NCBI RefSeq assembly: GCF_000182565.1
Contig: NW_015971543.1
Location: 717,397 to 781,396, forward strand
Reading direction: 5' to 3'
DNA: 64,000 nt
From: Spizellomyces punctatus DAOM BR117
Lineage: Eukaryota > Chytridiomycota > Chytridiomycetes > Spizellomycetales > Spizellomycetaceae
Each line of letters opens with the position of its first letter. The first letter of the stretch is position 1. The notes below the pieces were generated by a model that did no database searches, was not told the DNA's origin, and was given only the letters and a program-made list of their open reading frames with translations. Shown here piece by piece: positions 12,601-21,317 of this stretch. A program made the translations under genes and the position numbers.

Positions 12601-13041
12601 GTTCGGTCCCTGCCACAAAGTCGATTTTCCCTCCATTATTGCCGTGGTGCACTGCGCCTATTATCGAACGACCCGCAGGGAGCTGTCTCGGCATGGGAAA
12701 GGCACATCGCCGATATCAAATCTAACCCACGCGCGACCGAGTTCCAGCGAGCAGTCCTTGCTGCCCGCATTGTGCGCGTTCGCCATGTATTTGAATTGGA
12801 CAACACCGAAAGAAAACCCAAGTTAAACATTTGGAGAAAGCTGAAGAAAAAGGTTAAGAAAACAATTGCGCAAATCTGCCCACTCCAGCGACGGAAGAGG
12901 AAGAACCAGGCGTGCCCGCTCGCTGACCTGGGAGAAGAAACAGAGGATTACGCAGCATCCGCACGACGTACATTCAAGAGTTTGGGAAATGTTTGGGAGC
13001 GCACTCTCTTGGATCGCTATGGCGGAGCTGGCAAGGATTGA
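6672..13041 (+). CDS. Soluble-type (ADCY10-like) adenylyl cyclase with STAND ATPase region
   Basis: Thirteen exons (6672-6792, 6859-7334, 7390-8138, 8213-8238, 8306-8434, 8495-8768, 8844-9597, 9659-11112, 11190-11267, 11338-11772, 11840-11913, 11982-12463, 12532-13041) keep one frame for 1,853 aa; human sAC is about 1,600. Class III cyclase domain 1 carries both metal aspartates (D38 in 'IIDVSGYS', D89 in 'KFAGDSLVAVW'). Domain 2 starts near residue 335 ('IAFVRLSG') and keeps the transition-state Asn and Arg in 'VNEAARLM', although the usual GD before it is replaced. A P-loop ATPase follows: Walker A GTTGTGKT near 566 and Walker B 'CLVLDDAQW' near 890. A long helical C-terminus, probably TPR-like, ends in a Lys/Arg-rich tail. 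The protein should make cAMP and may sense bicarbonate or calcium as animal and bacterial homologues do. No membrane span or signal peptide is seen. Between Walker A and B lies an extended Cys/His-rich insertion. Exon 4 is only 26 nt. Confidence 0.85.
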
Positions 13042-15441
13042 TAAGGAAGTTTTGGTATTTCACAAGTTTTTATATTACATAGGTTGGACCTCGTGCTGTT
13101 CTTAAATGTATATATCTATATTAGATTTTAATAGTTCGTGTATCAATAATTCATTAATTAAAATATTTTTCATGGTTATATTGACGAACAACGAGATATG
13201 GATAACTTGCTGCTCACTACACTATTTTGAATTACTTTGATCATCGTTACAATGGCTAGATATGAGCCCCAATGCAGTCCTGCTACTCTTAAGCTCTCTT
13301 GTTCATTCTTCAACTTGTTGAGTTGCGCTCTACAGCTCAAATTACGTACACCAAATCATTAACAAAAAGCATTTGAATCTGACTTTGTGGGGTAGATTAT
13401 GGGGTATGCGTTCGTTCTCAGTGGCCTCCGTTGGGGAAAGGCGCTGAGTTCGATCTCCACATTGCGCGGGGGCTGACAGCTACGTCACAAGGTGACCCGC
13501 GACACAACGCTTGCTTGTGTGCCCCCCAGTACCTCTTGTGATTGCCATCTTCACGAGAGCTCTGGTCACTTTTGCTAAATGCGCATCATGGGTATCAGCG
13601 CAATCCTGGGTCTTGGACCGCTCCCTCCGCATTCGATCACCGCTTTTGGTGTCGCTGGGTTATGGCTCCCATTCACAACAGTCATGCACCAATGATTTGG
13701 ATCTTGTCAATCCTGGTGTTTGGGTCCAACTACTCCCACGCAGGGGATAGATATCGGATTGGATTCGTCAATATCGATCCAATTAAGGGAGGTTTCCTCG
13801 CATCAAAGCGACGGAGGGGGGGAGACGCAGAGACATGGTCTATGACGAAATGATATGTGTGAGAACGATGTTTGCAATGGGGCGACTTGATCGGTTGAAT
13901 GGGAACGAGTCGTCACTTGGGTATTGTATGCATCTTTCGAGTGTCATGCAAAATCCTGTCCCAGAATTTGCCCGTTTTGTGATCACTTTCTTGGAATATA
14001 TGTGACTAAAAACATCAACTACAGTACTTCACTGGAACTGGGGGACAATGGCTACAGTTTAGGTGACATTAAAGTTCGCAACATCGAAATGACGTTTCTA
14101 TGCAATTCGTTGGACATTGGCATGGGGAAAGGTCTCCATAGAGCGCTCATGGTCATCAGGGTATCTGCGCGGGCCCCACTTCGTAGATAGGTCATTTACA
14201 TTCTCCCAAAACTGTACTTCATGGGGCGGAAGATGATACCAGTTGTCCGCCCGCCCCAGTGATGATCAATTATCTGCTGCCTGCGAACGAGGTCGAGGAA
14301 CTGAAAATTGGGTAGGGTGCGACGTATAGGGCACAAAGATCCTGTAAGTCACTCTTTGACGGGCCTTGTCGGTGTCATTGCGCTACCAATGTCAACCGTT
14401 TGGAATAAACCTTTAACCAAGGGATAGTTGATAACTTGGTTATCACACCTGAATGCTCGTGATATTTACTTGCGTTTTCCTTTAACCTGGCACACCGCAG
14501 GAGCAAATCCTAATTTCAACAAGTTACATGCAATGGTTGTCTTGTCACATTCTTGGCAAAGAAAATGCGTCCCTCCCACAAGGAGTTAGCCAAAGGCCTC
14601 TTTGGCGAGTGCTCAGGAAGTACACATAGGTGTCAGTGTTTGTGAGGGAAATTGTGCAGAAGACAAGCTGGAGCTGACGGGAAGGGAATACCACAACTTG
14701 TGTGAGATATATGGGGATGGATTCAGATCTGTCTCCCTCCCAGAAACTTTTTGAGAACCAAAAGCAATCATGTGTGAAACCTCGCGAATTCACAAATCGC
14801 ATGGACACTTATGCAATCTCTCGCTCAGGGCGCTGACTGAACGCTTTTAGAAGCAAAAAAGTTTCTCAAGTGGGGTTCTTCAGCGCCCCAAGCCATGTTG
14901 GGCGGTAGATGGGTTTTGGTCTTCCATCGGGCGGTAAAATGATGGACAATGCGCGGGATGCGGCTAGTATACGTCCTGCATATACCACGGTTTTAGTTTT
15001 TGATAAAAGGGTTGTGCGCACCAGATTAGAATCCGGTGTCCAGAGTAAAGAATGTGCACATATAAATGCAATGTCCTAACTTTTCGTAAGTGCGCTTATT
15101 ACGGGCAGGTTCGGATCTGCAATGTTTACCGGGTGACGCAGCTTCTACTTGGTCACTTCAGCCGATCAAGCGACCTAGTCATTCGACTTCAACTGATTAG
15201 CTGACGGTTTTCAGCGGTGCATTCTACAACCAGTGTATTTGAATCTGCCTTTCAACGGCTACAAGTGTCGTCGACAATCGCATTGGTAACAAAAATTGAC
15301 AAGTTGCAAAGATATGTTCAGTATATTCAACTCTATTTTACAATACACTAATCCGATAAGGAGACTGACGCAGCGATCCACAACCATCTCGTCATGGAAA
15401 GCTCCGCTCCCACGCTCTTGCGAAAATGACCTCAACCTATC
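13042..15441. other. 2.4-kb stretch without a recognised gene
   Basis: Only short, compositionally random open frames occur on both strands. None has a motif or joins to a neighbour through plausible introns. The first 200 bp are AT-rich and probably contain the cyclase 3' UTR. I found no tRNA, LTR or tandem repeat. It could hold a non-coding RNA or a decayed gene, but nothing in the sequence shows that. Confidence 0.45.
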
Positions 15442-16794
15442 TCAGGCGGTAATGCCACCCCGCAGGGTTCGGAAACCCGTTCGCCCTTCACCATCCCTAC
15501 TCTCCTTCTTTCTCAAAGGTTTTAGCCACGCCGGCATCAATTTACTCCGCGCTCGTTGAGAATCTCTTCTCATAACCCGCCCCCCTCGAGGTAATGTAGA
15601 GCCAACTACGCCATTCACCACCTCTTGCTGAATGACAAGGCCATCAGTTCCGCAAAACCTTCGCAACAGTTCGTCGCGACGGGCGGGGTCCACTCCTTTA
15701 TGATCGACTTCGAAACGAGCGACTTTGAGCATAGCTCCTTGAAACTGAGCTGTTTGGTCGAATGCGAGATGCACACACCAGTCCAAGAGAAATCTCTCCG
15801 GTGCACCGTCCAGAGAGCGTTCTCGGCGTTGATGTGAGATATAGATAGCACGGTTGCGATGTACTGGTTGCGATGATGGTGATGGCAGGGTAGTTGGGGG
15901 CAAGTTGACAGGAATGTCGGATGCTGTGGCCGGCACAGGTGGATCCTCACTCTCATCATTTTGCATCTCATTGTCCCTATCATCCGAAGGTTCAATCGCT
16001 TCACAAAATCTGACAATAATCTTCCATCCCTCTGGTCCACGAACATCCCTTGCCATTAACCCACAAGGCCCGAGGAGGTTTTGATGAAGGTAATATGCGC
16101 CAGTGAGTACGATGCATTGGTTGAGTGCTCTTAATAGTCGGGCCGTTGGCGAGCTCGTTGTCAGAATATTTGTGACAAGGTGTTTGACTGCGATGTGGTC
16201 TCCCTGTGCGCAATATGAACTCTTTTTTATCTCATCCCGAAGCGCTGTGAGGGTTGCTTCAGGCTCTAGATGTCGTGCTAGAGTAAGGAGGGTGGAAAGG
16301 TTATTGAAACGGCTCTGGGATGATGCGTCAGAACTACTGGAATGATTTGACGAAGCTGGATTGGTATCTTGCTCAATAGAGTCTGGTTTTGTAGTGTCAG
16401 GTAGCAGGTGTGGGCTGGGACTTTGCCGACTGTCAAGCTGATCTACATATTCCGATTCTACAAGAGTATTGTCGACTTTCTCGTCCTCTTGGCCTTGCCA
16501 AACGCCTGGCTCCTCCACCTGCACAAGCTCATTGCCCTCCCAAATCTCCACTCTATGTGCCAAGCGGGGAAAGTCCTTCCATACGACTCCCCAGTCGTGT
16601 CCCTCTAATATGGCGCGCAACTCTTGTTCAAAGCTCGTATCAGAGTGGTCGACGGAAAGAGCTAACAGAGACCGGGTTTCGAGGCTCGTGGGCCTCTCGA
16701 GGGTAGCTGGTCGCATTGGGGCGTGAGCCTTTCGACATTTGACTTCTTCTGCAGTGCGAACAGCATGTGGAATCGAAGACATGATACTCGGCAT
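15442..16794 (-). CDS. Hypothetical 450-aa protein, single exon
   Basis: One uninterrupted frame of 450 codons starts at an ATG (16794-16792) and lies divergently from the RING gene, whose ATG is 267 bp away. I do not recognise the family. The N-terminal 170 residues are acidic and Ser/Pro-rich with low complexity near residues 150-170. Residues of about 170-260 look helical and conserved ('LTLARHLEPEATLTALRDEI', 'LNQCIVLTGAYYLHQNLLGP'). A linker rich in Asp, Glu, Pro and Thr follows, then a second ordered block ('ERFLLDWCVHLAFD', 'LRRFCGTDGLVIQQEVVNGV') and a basic tail. There is no signal peptide, membrane span or catalytic motif. Length and clear domain texture make it a real gene; the function is unknown. 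Confidence 0.68.
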   Translation of the reverse strand: MPSIMSSIPHAVRTAEEVKCRKAHAPMRPATLERPTSLETRSLLALSVDHSDTSFEQELRAILEGHDWGVVWKDFPRLAHRVEIWEGNELVQVEEPGVWQGQEDEKVDNTLVESEYVDQLDSRQSPSPHLLPDTTKPDSIEQDTNPASSNHSSSSDASSQSRFNNLSTLLTLARHLEPEATLTALRDEIKKSSYCAQGDHIAVKHLVTNILTTSSPTARLLRALNQCIVLTGAYYLHQNLLGPCGLMARDVRGPEGWKIIVRFCEAIEPSDDRDNEMQNDESEDPPVPATASDIPVNLPPTTLPSPSSQPVHRNRAIYISHQRRERSLDGAPERFLLDWCVHLAFDQTAQFQGAMLKVARFEVDHKGVDPARRDELLRRFCGTDGLVIQQEVVNGVVGSTLPRGGRVMRRDSQRARSKLMPAWLKPLRKKESRDGEGRTGFRTLRGGITA

Positions 16795-17061
16795 GTACTT
16801 GCGAACGGTAAAAAGGAAGGGAATGGGAGCAGGGCAATGCTCCGCTTATGTATTCGGGTGTGTTGACGAACGTTTGGGTGTTGCGCGGGGAGATGTGCTT
16901 TTGTGCGCGGGCGGCAAGCTGGACTCGTCGGAACCTTCGGAGGGTGAGCTGCGCCCCAAAAGTGTTATTTCCAACAGACGCGTTTTTAAACTTCTGCTAA
17001 AAGACCCCGCTCTTTTCCTCCTCCTTTTTTCCTCTCCTTCCGACACACACGACGGAGGAAA

Positions 17062-17259
17062 ATGTCTGGAACGACGCCGTCCCGCCCTCCCCCACGCTGC
17101 CTGGCTTGCAGCGCACAGATAGCCACATATGCTCCATCGACGTGCGGCCATATATCTCTGTGCAAGGCGTGTGCAATGAAGCAGGCGACAGGTGGAAAGT
17201 GCAAGGTGTGCAAGGAATGGTTTGGAGACGTCAAGAGATTAGTGACGGACCAAAGCTGA
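17062..17259 (+). CDS. Small RING-type zinc-finger protein (65 aa)
   Basis: The 65-aa frame starts at ATG 17062 in the context AAAATGT. Almost its whole length is one zinc finger: C-x2-C (residues 15-18), CGH ('STCGHISLC'), C-x2-C ('CKAC') and a last C-x2-C ('CKVC'). The spacing matches the C3HC4 RING of the MEX-3/cIAP/MDM2 C-terminal kind, which recruits E2 ubiquitin-conjugating enzymes. A stand-alone RING with no other domain is unusual. It may act as a small E3 or as an adaptor. No downstream exon extends it convincingly. It is divergent from the 450-aa gene and they may share a promoter. Confidence 0.6.
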   Translation: MSGTTPSRPPPRCLACSAQIATYAPSTCGHISLCKACAMKQATGGKCKVCKEWFGDVKRLVTDQS

Positions 17260-17738
17260 AGGAATTTATTGGTGTAGAATGTAGAAATACACCCCTTGCA
17301 CAATGTATCCATTTTCCACGCTGTGGATACAGTCGTTGGCAAAAGTACGTTTGTTTACAATGTTTATCTACACATCTTGACAAGACAATGCCTGCGCTTA
17401 CGCACATAGCGTTCGGGCCATTTCTCCTCGACCCCTGCTCTACCTGTCATACAATTCTCGCAATCGCCAAGGTCTCAACGTGGAAGGGGGGTTTGTGCTC
17501 TTTGCCAGCGAAGACTCTTGATCTAACTTGAAGGCAAACAGAAAACACAACGTTCTGATTGGCCATGATAAGAACGCATGGCTGTGAACTCAAGAAAACA
17601 TGTGGCTATTCTCAAACTATTCTGAAAGGTTCCTCTTGCAGAATACGCCAATCATGGCGATATCCGCATGGGCCAAAATATGATTTAGATAATTCCAAAG
17701 GGTCATGAACATTGATGTGGTGGATACGGAAAATACAG
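17260..17738. other. Convergent intergenic spacer
   Basis: This is the space between the 3' ends of the RING gene (plus) and the endopolyphosphatase gene (minus). A plus-strand open frame reaching 17531 overlaps the RING gene in another frame and lacks domain texture, so I treat it as a shadow. Nothing else is seen. Confidence 0.5.
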
Positions 17739-19644
17739 TTAAATGGTCACGCCATGAACATCCACTCCCCTCTCCCTCACTCGTAACGCTGCTCTTTGAG
17801 CCCGCCGGACGCTTTCCGGCTCTACTTCCGTGAACAATAGGCGTTGTCGTTCCCATACGGTGCCGCGCTCCTCCAGTCGGCGAACGTAAAAGAAAAAACC
17901 TCCCAAACCACCCAAAAAGGTGATCGTGGCGGTCAATAAAATCGCTCGTACAGCAGTAGGCGACAGTGTCAAGTGGGAAGAATCATCCTCCTCCTCCCTC
18001 GGGAGCTTTTCATTAGAGTCCATGCAGAGTGTGTACAACTCCAGCATGTGCCGGCGGTCTTTCTTCGGTTTCTTCGATATGTCTGGAAGGATACCCTCCT
18101 CAACCTGCATGCGGCGTATCCAATCGGTATACCCCTCTGCTGTAAGGTTATGCATTTTAAAGTTGGATCTGGTTTTGCATGCGCTGCGGTATTGTAGTGT
18201 ATCGGTTCCTGGGTCCTTGGCATGCTTTTCGTTAGCCCGAACAAGATCCGCATACCACAGCACTTCTTCAGAAATAATTGCGGTGCGTCCGATGTCTACT
18301 ATCCCTGTCCGGAATCCAGGATTGTGCACAGGAACGATGGAGGAAGAAGTCCTTACGGTCCCTGGATAATCCAAGCGCGTCAATCCTAATTCATGCGAGT
18401 ATCTCCTTAAGAGACTTGAGGCCTACCAACAACTTTGAGCTTGTCCATTTTCAACCTCTTCAACGTCTTTGCTGTCACGGCATGAAGACTGTACGGCGTC
18501 TCGTTGATCTCATTCACCGTACCATGCGCGGCGCGCACAAGCACACTCACAACGTCCTTATTGACGTGGCCGTAGTATGCCCCAAGAATGACATCCGAAT
18601 ACTCTCCCGTGAGATGAAGGTACCATTTATAACAGTTTCGTCGGTATAAAGGTGAATTGCTGTAGTCGGCTGGAGGTACATGGCCAAGGAGAAATACTCT
18701 TTCATTACCAACGCGGGCAGCTTTGAGCTGTGCTTCCAGCCAAGTAAATTGGACATCCCCCGGATGAAGTGATGTCGACGGAGCCTTGCCCCGCTCGAAG
18801 ACCGAGCAGTCTGAATCGTTTCCATTAGCGTAAAAGAAATTGGATTGGTTGCAAGGACGACAAACCTGATACACTCGGGTTGTCCTCATACCAGTACAGA
18901 GTATTCAAACTAAGGCCAATAACTTGACCTTTCACGAGAGTACGTTTGAACCAGCCACCTTCCTCAAATGTTGTACGGATGTTGTCATCAGGGCTGGCGC
19001 CTTCGTCTAAAACCGGCTGCCAAGTCTTGTATAATCGCTGGAGTCCAACATTTGGCCCGGGATCCAGAGCATTGGAAGGCCATACATCCCAATTACCAAT
19101 AGAGGGGATAATGATGGTTCGGGAGAGATCAAATGTGCGTTGGAGGTAATACACGATCTCCAAATTTTGTGAAACGACTTCCGATGCATCGCGAGGAAAA
19201 GATTTATCTCGATCATGTCTACTAGAGTCCCCTGTCCAAAACACAAAATCTATATCTTGGTTAGCGAGGACTTCCCGCTTGATGGATGTGAACGTGTCTT
19301 CAACAAGAGGTAACGGACTATCGCAGGTTGTCCCCAAGGCACCATAGTGACTGACTGAAGGAGCGCTGGAAGTATCGCTTGAAAACTGTGACGCCGGGGC
19401 ACGATGGCATTGGGTGCTTGGGTCACTGTGCGGGACATAAAATGGGTCGTAGTGGATATCAGTGATGTGAACTATTGCAACAAGTAAGAACGAGGCAATT
19501 AGACAAGTCGCGTGTTTGACAAGCTTTTTGACACCTACGAAAACGTTTGGAAACGTGGCTCGGCGGCTTGGCAGATGGTGCTGCGACTGCCAGCAACGGC
19601 AGCAGCAGGGCTAGGAGGAGGGATGGTCCTTTGTCACGCAGCAT
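17739..19644 (-). CDS. PPN1: Endopolyphosphatase (Ppn1-like metallophosphoesterase)
   Basis: Four exons on the minus strand (19644-19539, 19471-18866, 18810-18427, 18385-17739) with introns of 67, 55 and 41 nt encode 580 aa. An N-terminal hydrophobic segment ('SLLLALLLPLLAVAAP') serves as signal peptide or anchor. It is followed by 'FLHITDIHYDP' (metal-binding Asp and His), 'FVFWTGDSSRHDRD' (the diagnostic endopolyphosphatase motif), 'PSIGNWDVWP' where related enzymes have GNHD/GNND, 'LLGHVPP' and 'ITGEYSDVILGAYYGHVNKD' (GHxH-like region). The protein cuts long-chain polyphosphate in the vacuole. A second hydrophobic span near residue 520 ('AILLTATITFLGGLGGFFFYV') followed by Arg-rich residues suggests a C-terminal membrane anchor. 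The start was set at the first ATG that keeps the signal sequence; the frame opens upstream at a TTG. Confidence 0.85.
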
Positions 19645-19720
19645 TGATGGAAGAAGATTGCACAAGAAGGAGAGGCCGTGATATCAGATCCTGCCCCGAT
19701 GCCTGCGCCACAATATGACG

Positions 19721-19751
19721 CACGTGCGTCCCCCATCCGACCAGTCACGTG
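19721..19751 (-). promoter_or_regulatory. Paired CACGTG boxes upstream of PPN1
   Basis: Two CACGTG palindromes, at 19721-19726 and 19746-19751, lie 77 and 102 bp upstream of the endopolyphosphatase ATG. In yeast this core is bound by Pho4, which drives phosphate-starvation genes. That regulation here is inference. Confidence 0.45.
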
Positions 19752-19842
19752 TTATAGGACGCTGCAAACGTGCAGATGAAAAGCAATTATAAACAATGGC
19801 CGCCCATGTAAAGATATATTACAGTCAATGTACAATAAAACT

Positions 19843-20076
19843 TCATTTATCTTCAGATGTAGAATCGATGGGTACCACATCCTCCACTCTGCCTAACCGA
19901 ATCGGATCTGCGACGACGGGAGATGCATATGCGTGCGTAAGTCGCTCATCGCTTTCCTGTATCGTTTGAGTGGGAGCATTGGCCATAGGAGCGGGTTTTG
20001 GCAAGGAGGGAACAGCAAAGGTGGAAGGATCCGGAGGTTGGTGGTGCTCTTGACCTGATTGTGGTTGCGAAGACAT
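19843..20076 (-). CDS. Possible small Pro/Ser-rich protein (77 aa)
   Basis: The frame starts at a true ATG (20076-20074) and codes for 77 residues rich in Pro, Ser, Gln and acidic residues, with no hydrophobic core and no known motif ('HHQPPDPSTFAVPSLPKPAP' near the N-terminus). It is divergent from the Stm1-like gene, whose ATG is about 300 bp away, and upstream of PPN1 on the same strand. It could be a genuine short disordered protein or chance. I do not recognise a family. Confidence 0.35.
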   Translation of the reverse strand: MSSQPQSGQEHHQPPDPSTFAVPSLPKPAPMANAPTQTIQESDERLTHAYASPVVADPIRLGRVEDVVPIDSTSEDK

Positions 20077-20373
20077 TGTGTTTAAAAGGACTTTGGTGGG
20101 GTTCGTTGTGTGCGTTTCTTGTTTGTTTGCGTCGATGCAGGAAGGTTGTCTTTCGCATTGCCCGTCTTTTATATCAGCTCATAAGCGAGTGTCGTCATTG
20201 TGACTTCGTAAGCGGTTGGCGGTCATGTGATCTATTACTTCAGCATACGCGTCATGCCTTGCAGAGCATGATGCAGGGTCATCAGGTGTAACGCCTTGAG
20301 AAGCAACGCTTGTTTCAACGTTAGTTTTCACTATCGTGGTCACAACCATAGGAAAAAGTCTCAGCGGCAAATA

Positions 20374-20937
20374 ATGACTCGTACGCACTCCCATTCTGCA
20401 GGCCCCGCTGCAGCTATTCACGACCGGCACCTTCAACGTCACGGAGGAGACGCTAGAGGCGCTCCGAAGAAGCAAGGTGGAGGGAAACACAATTGGGGAA
20501 CGGCTGACGAGATCCAAGAAGAGCTGCCTCTTGCTAGAGAGTTTGGCGATAGTAACTATATGAGCGTTACGAACGAGGAAGAGTTGGATCGTGCTTCTGC
20601 GGAAGACTTGAAGAGGTACGAGGAACGGGTTCATGTAAGTATCCATCAAACCTCGGCGCTTGATGCCATAGGGGATGTCTAATTAGTTCTCCCTTGCGTG
20701 CAGGTGGTTTCAGCTGAGGACTTTGCCCGCGAAAAGGGAATTGATGCCGAGACGGCGAAAGAAGTAGCCAGGGAACACCCAGCTGTAATGTATCCAGACC
20801 GTGTACGATTGATATGGTTAAACTTCAAGAAGTACTCACATTTGTCTGGGCACTTTTACTATAGGCTTGAACCCCATCATCCGCACAAGTCGGCTTCGTT
20901 GAATTCGCTGGCGATGAAAGTGGGTAGAATAGCATGA
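20374..20937 (+). CDS. Stm1/SERBP1 (HABP4-type) ribosome-binding-like protein
   Basis: Two exons, 20374-20634 and 20704-20937, give 164 aa. Residues 30-45 read 'GAPKKQGGGKHNWGTADE'. The Gly-rich stretch followed by HNWGT is the hallmark of the HABP4/PAI-RBP1 domain found in SERBP1 and yeast Stm1, which clamp mRNA-free 80S ribosomes during dormancy. The second half ('DAETAKEVAREHPAVMYPDR') is not familiar. A second intron is possible: 20818-20866 begins GTTAAA, ends ACTATAG and keeps the frame, which would shorten the C-terminus by about 16 residues. A full Stm1 is longer (about 270 aa), so this may be a compact relative. Zoospores are translationally silent, which would suit such a factor, but that link is inference. 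Confidence 0.5.
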
Positions 20938-21317
20938 AAAAAAGAGACGTAAATAGGAGCTTCCTGTTGTTTAGTGAGCAGTTGAAGGATTGGACAAAAC
21001 ACGGGAGTTGATCACGTGGCGAATGATGACTAGCAAGCGTTCACCTTCAAGTTCAGACTTTGTGTGCTGTGATTTGTCGGAAATGAAATTATACTCATCT
21101 TAAAGAGTTGAGCGCGGAGACTAGTCTTCAGTATTGCAGGGGACCGACCGTTCAAACGGTCCGAGAGGCTTTACGAATTTCTTTTCTTCACTGTTCTTTT
21201 GTTACCATCTAGATGTAACGGCATTGGCCATTGTAAAGCATACGATTTCTAACCTACCCATTATACACCGCACAACTCTTCCACATTGCAGTATTGAAAA
21301 CATCCTCTCTTGTATGA
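20938..21317 (+). promoter_or_regulatory. Spacer with CACGTG box upstream of Tudor gene
   Basis: CACGTG occurs at 21013-21018. The perfect inverted repeat CCGTTTGAACGG lies reversed around 21148-21159 (ACCGTTCAAACGGT). No gene is seen in the 380 bp. Confidence 0.3.

Noticed and set aside
13424-13480. GTTCGATC-like T-loop suggesting a tRNA
   Set aside because: No matching D-arm, acceptor or anticodon stem could be formed around it.
14545-14808. 87-aa minus-strand frame
   Set aside because: No motif, no good start context and no splice partners; likely random.
17106-17531. 141-aa plus-strand frame overlapping the RING gene
   Set aside because: It overlaps the RING coding region in another frame and shows no domain texture; the RING frame has clear zinc ligands.
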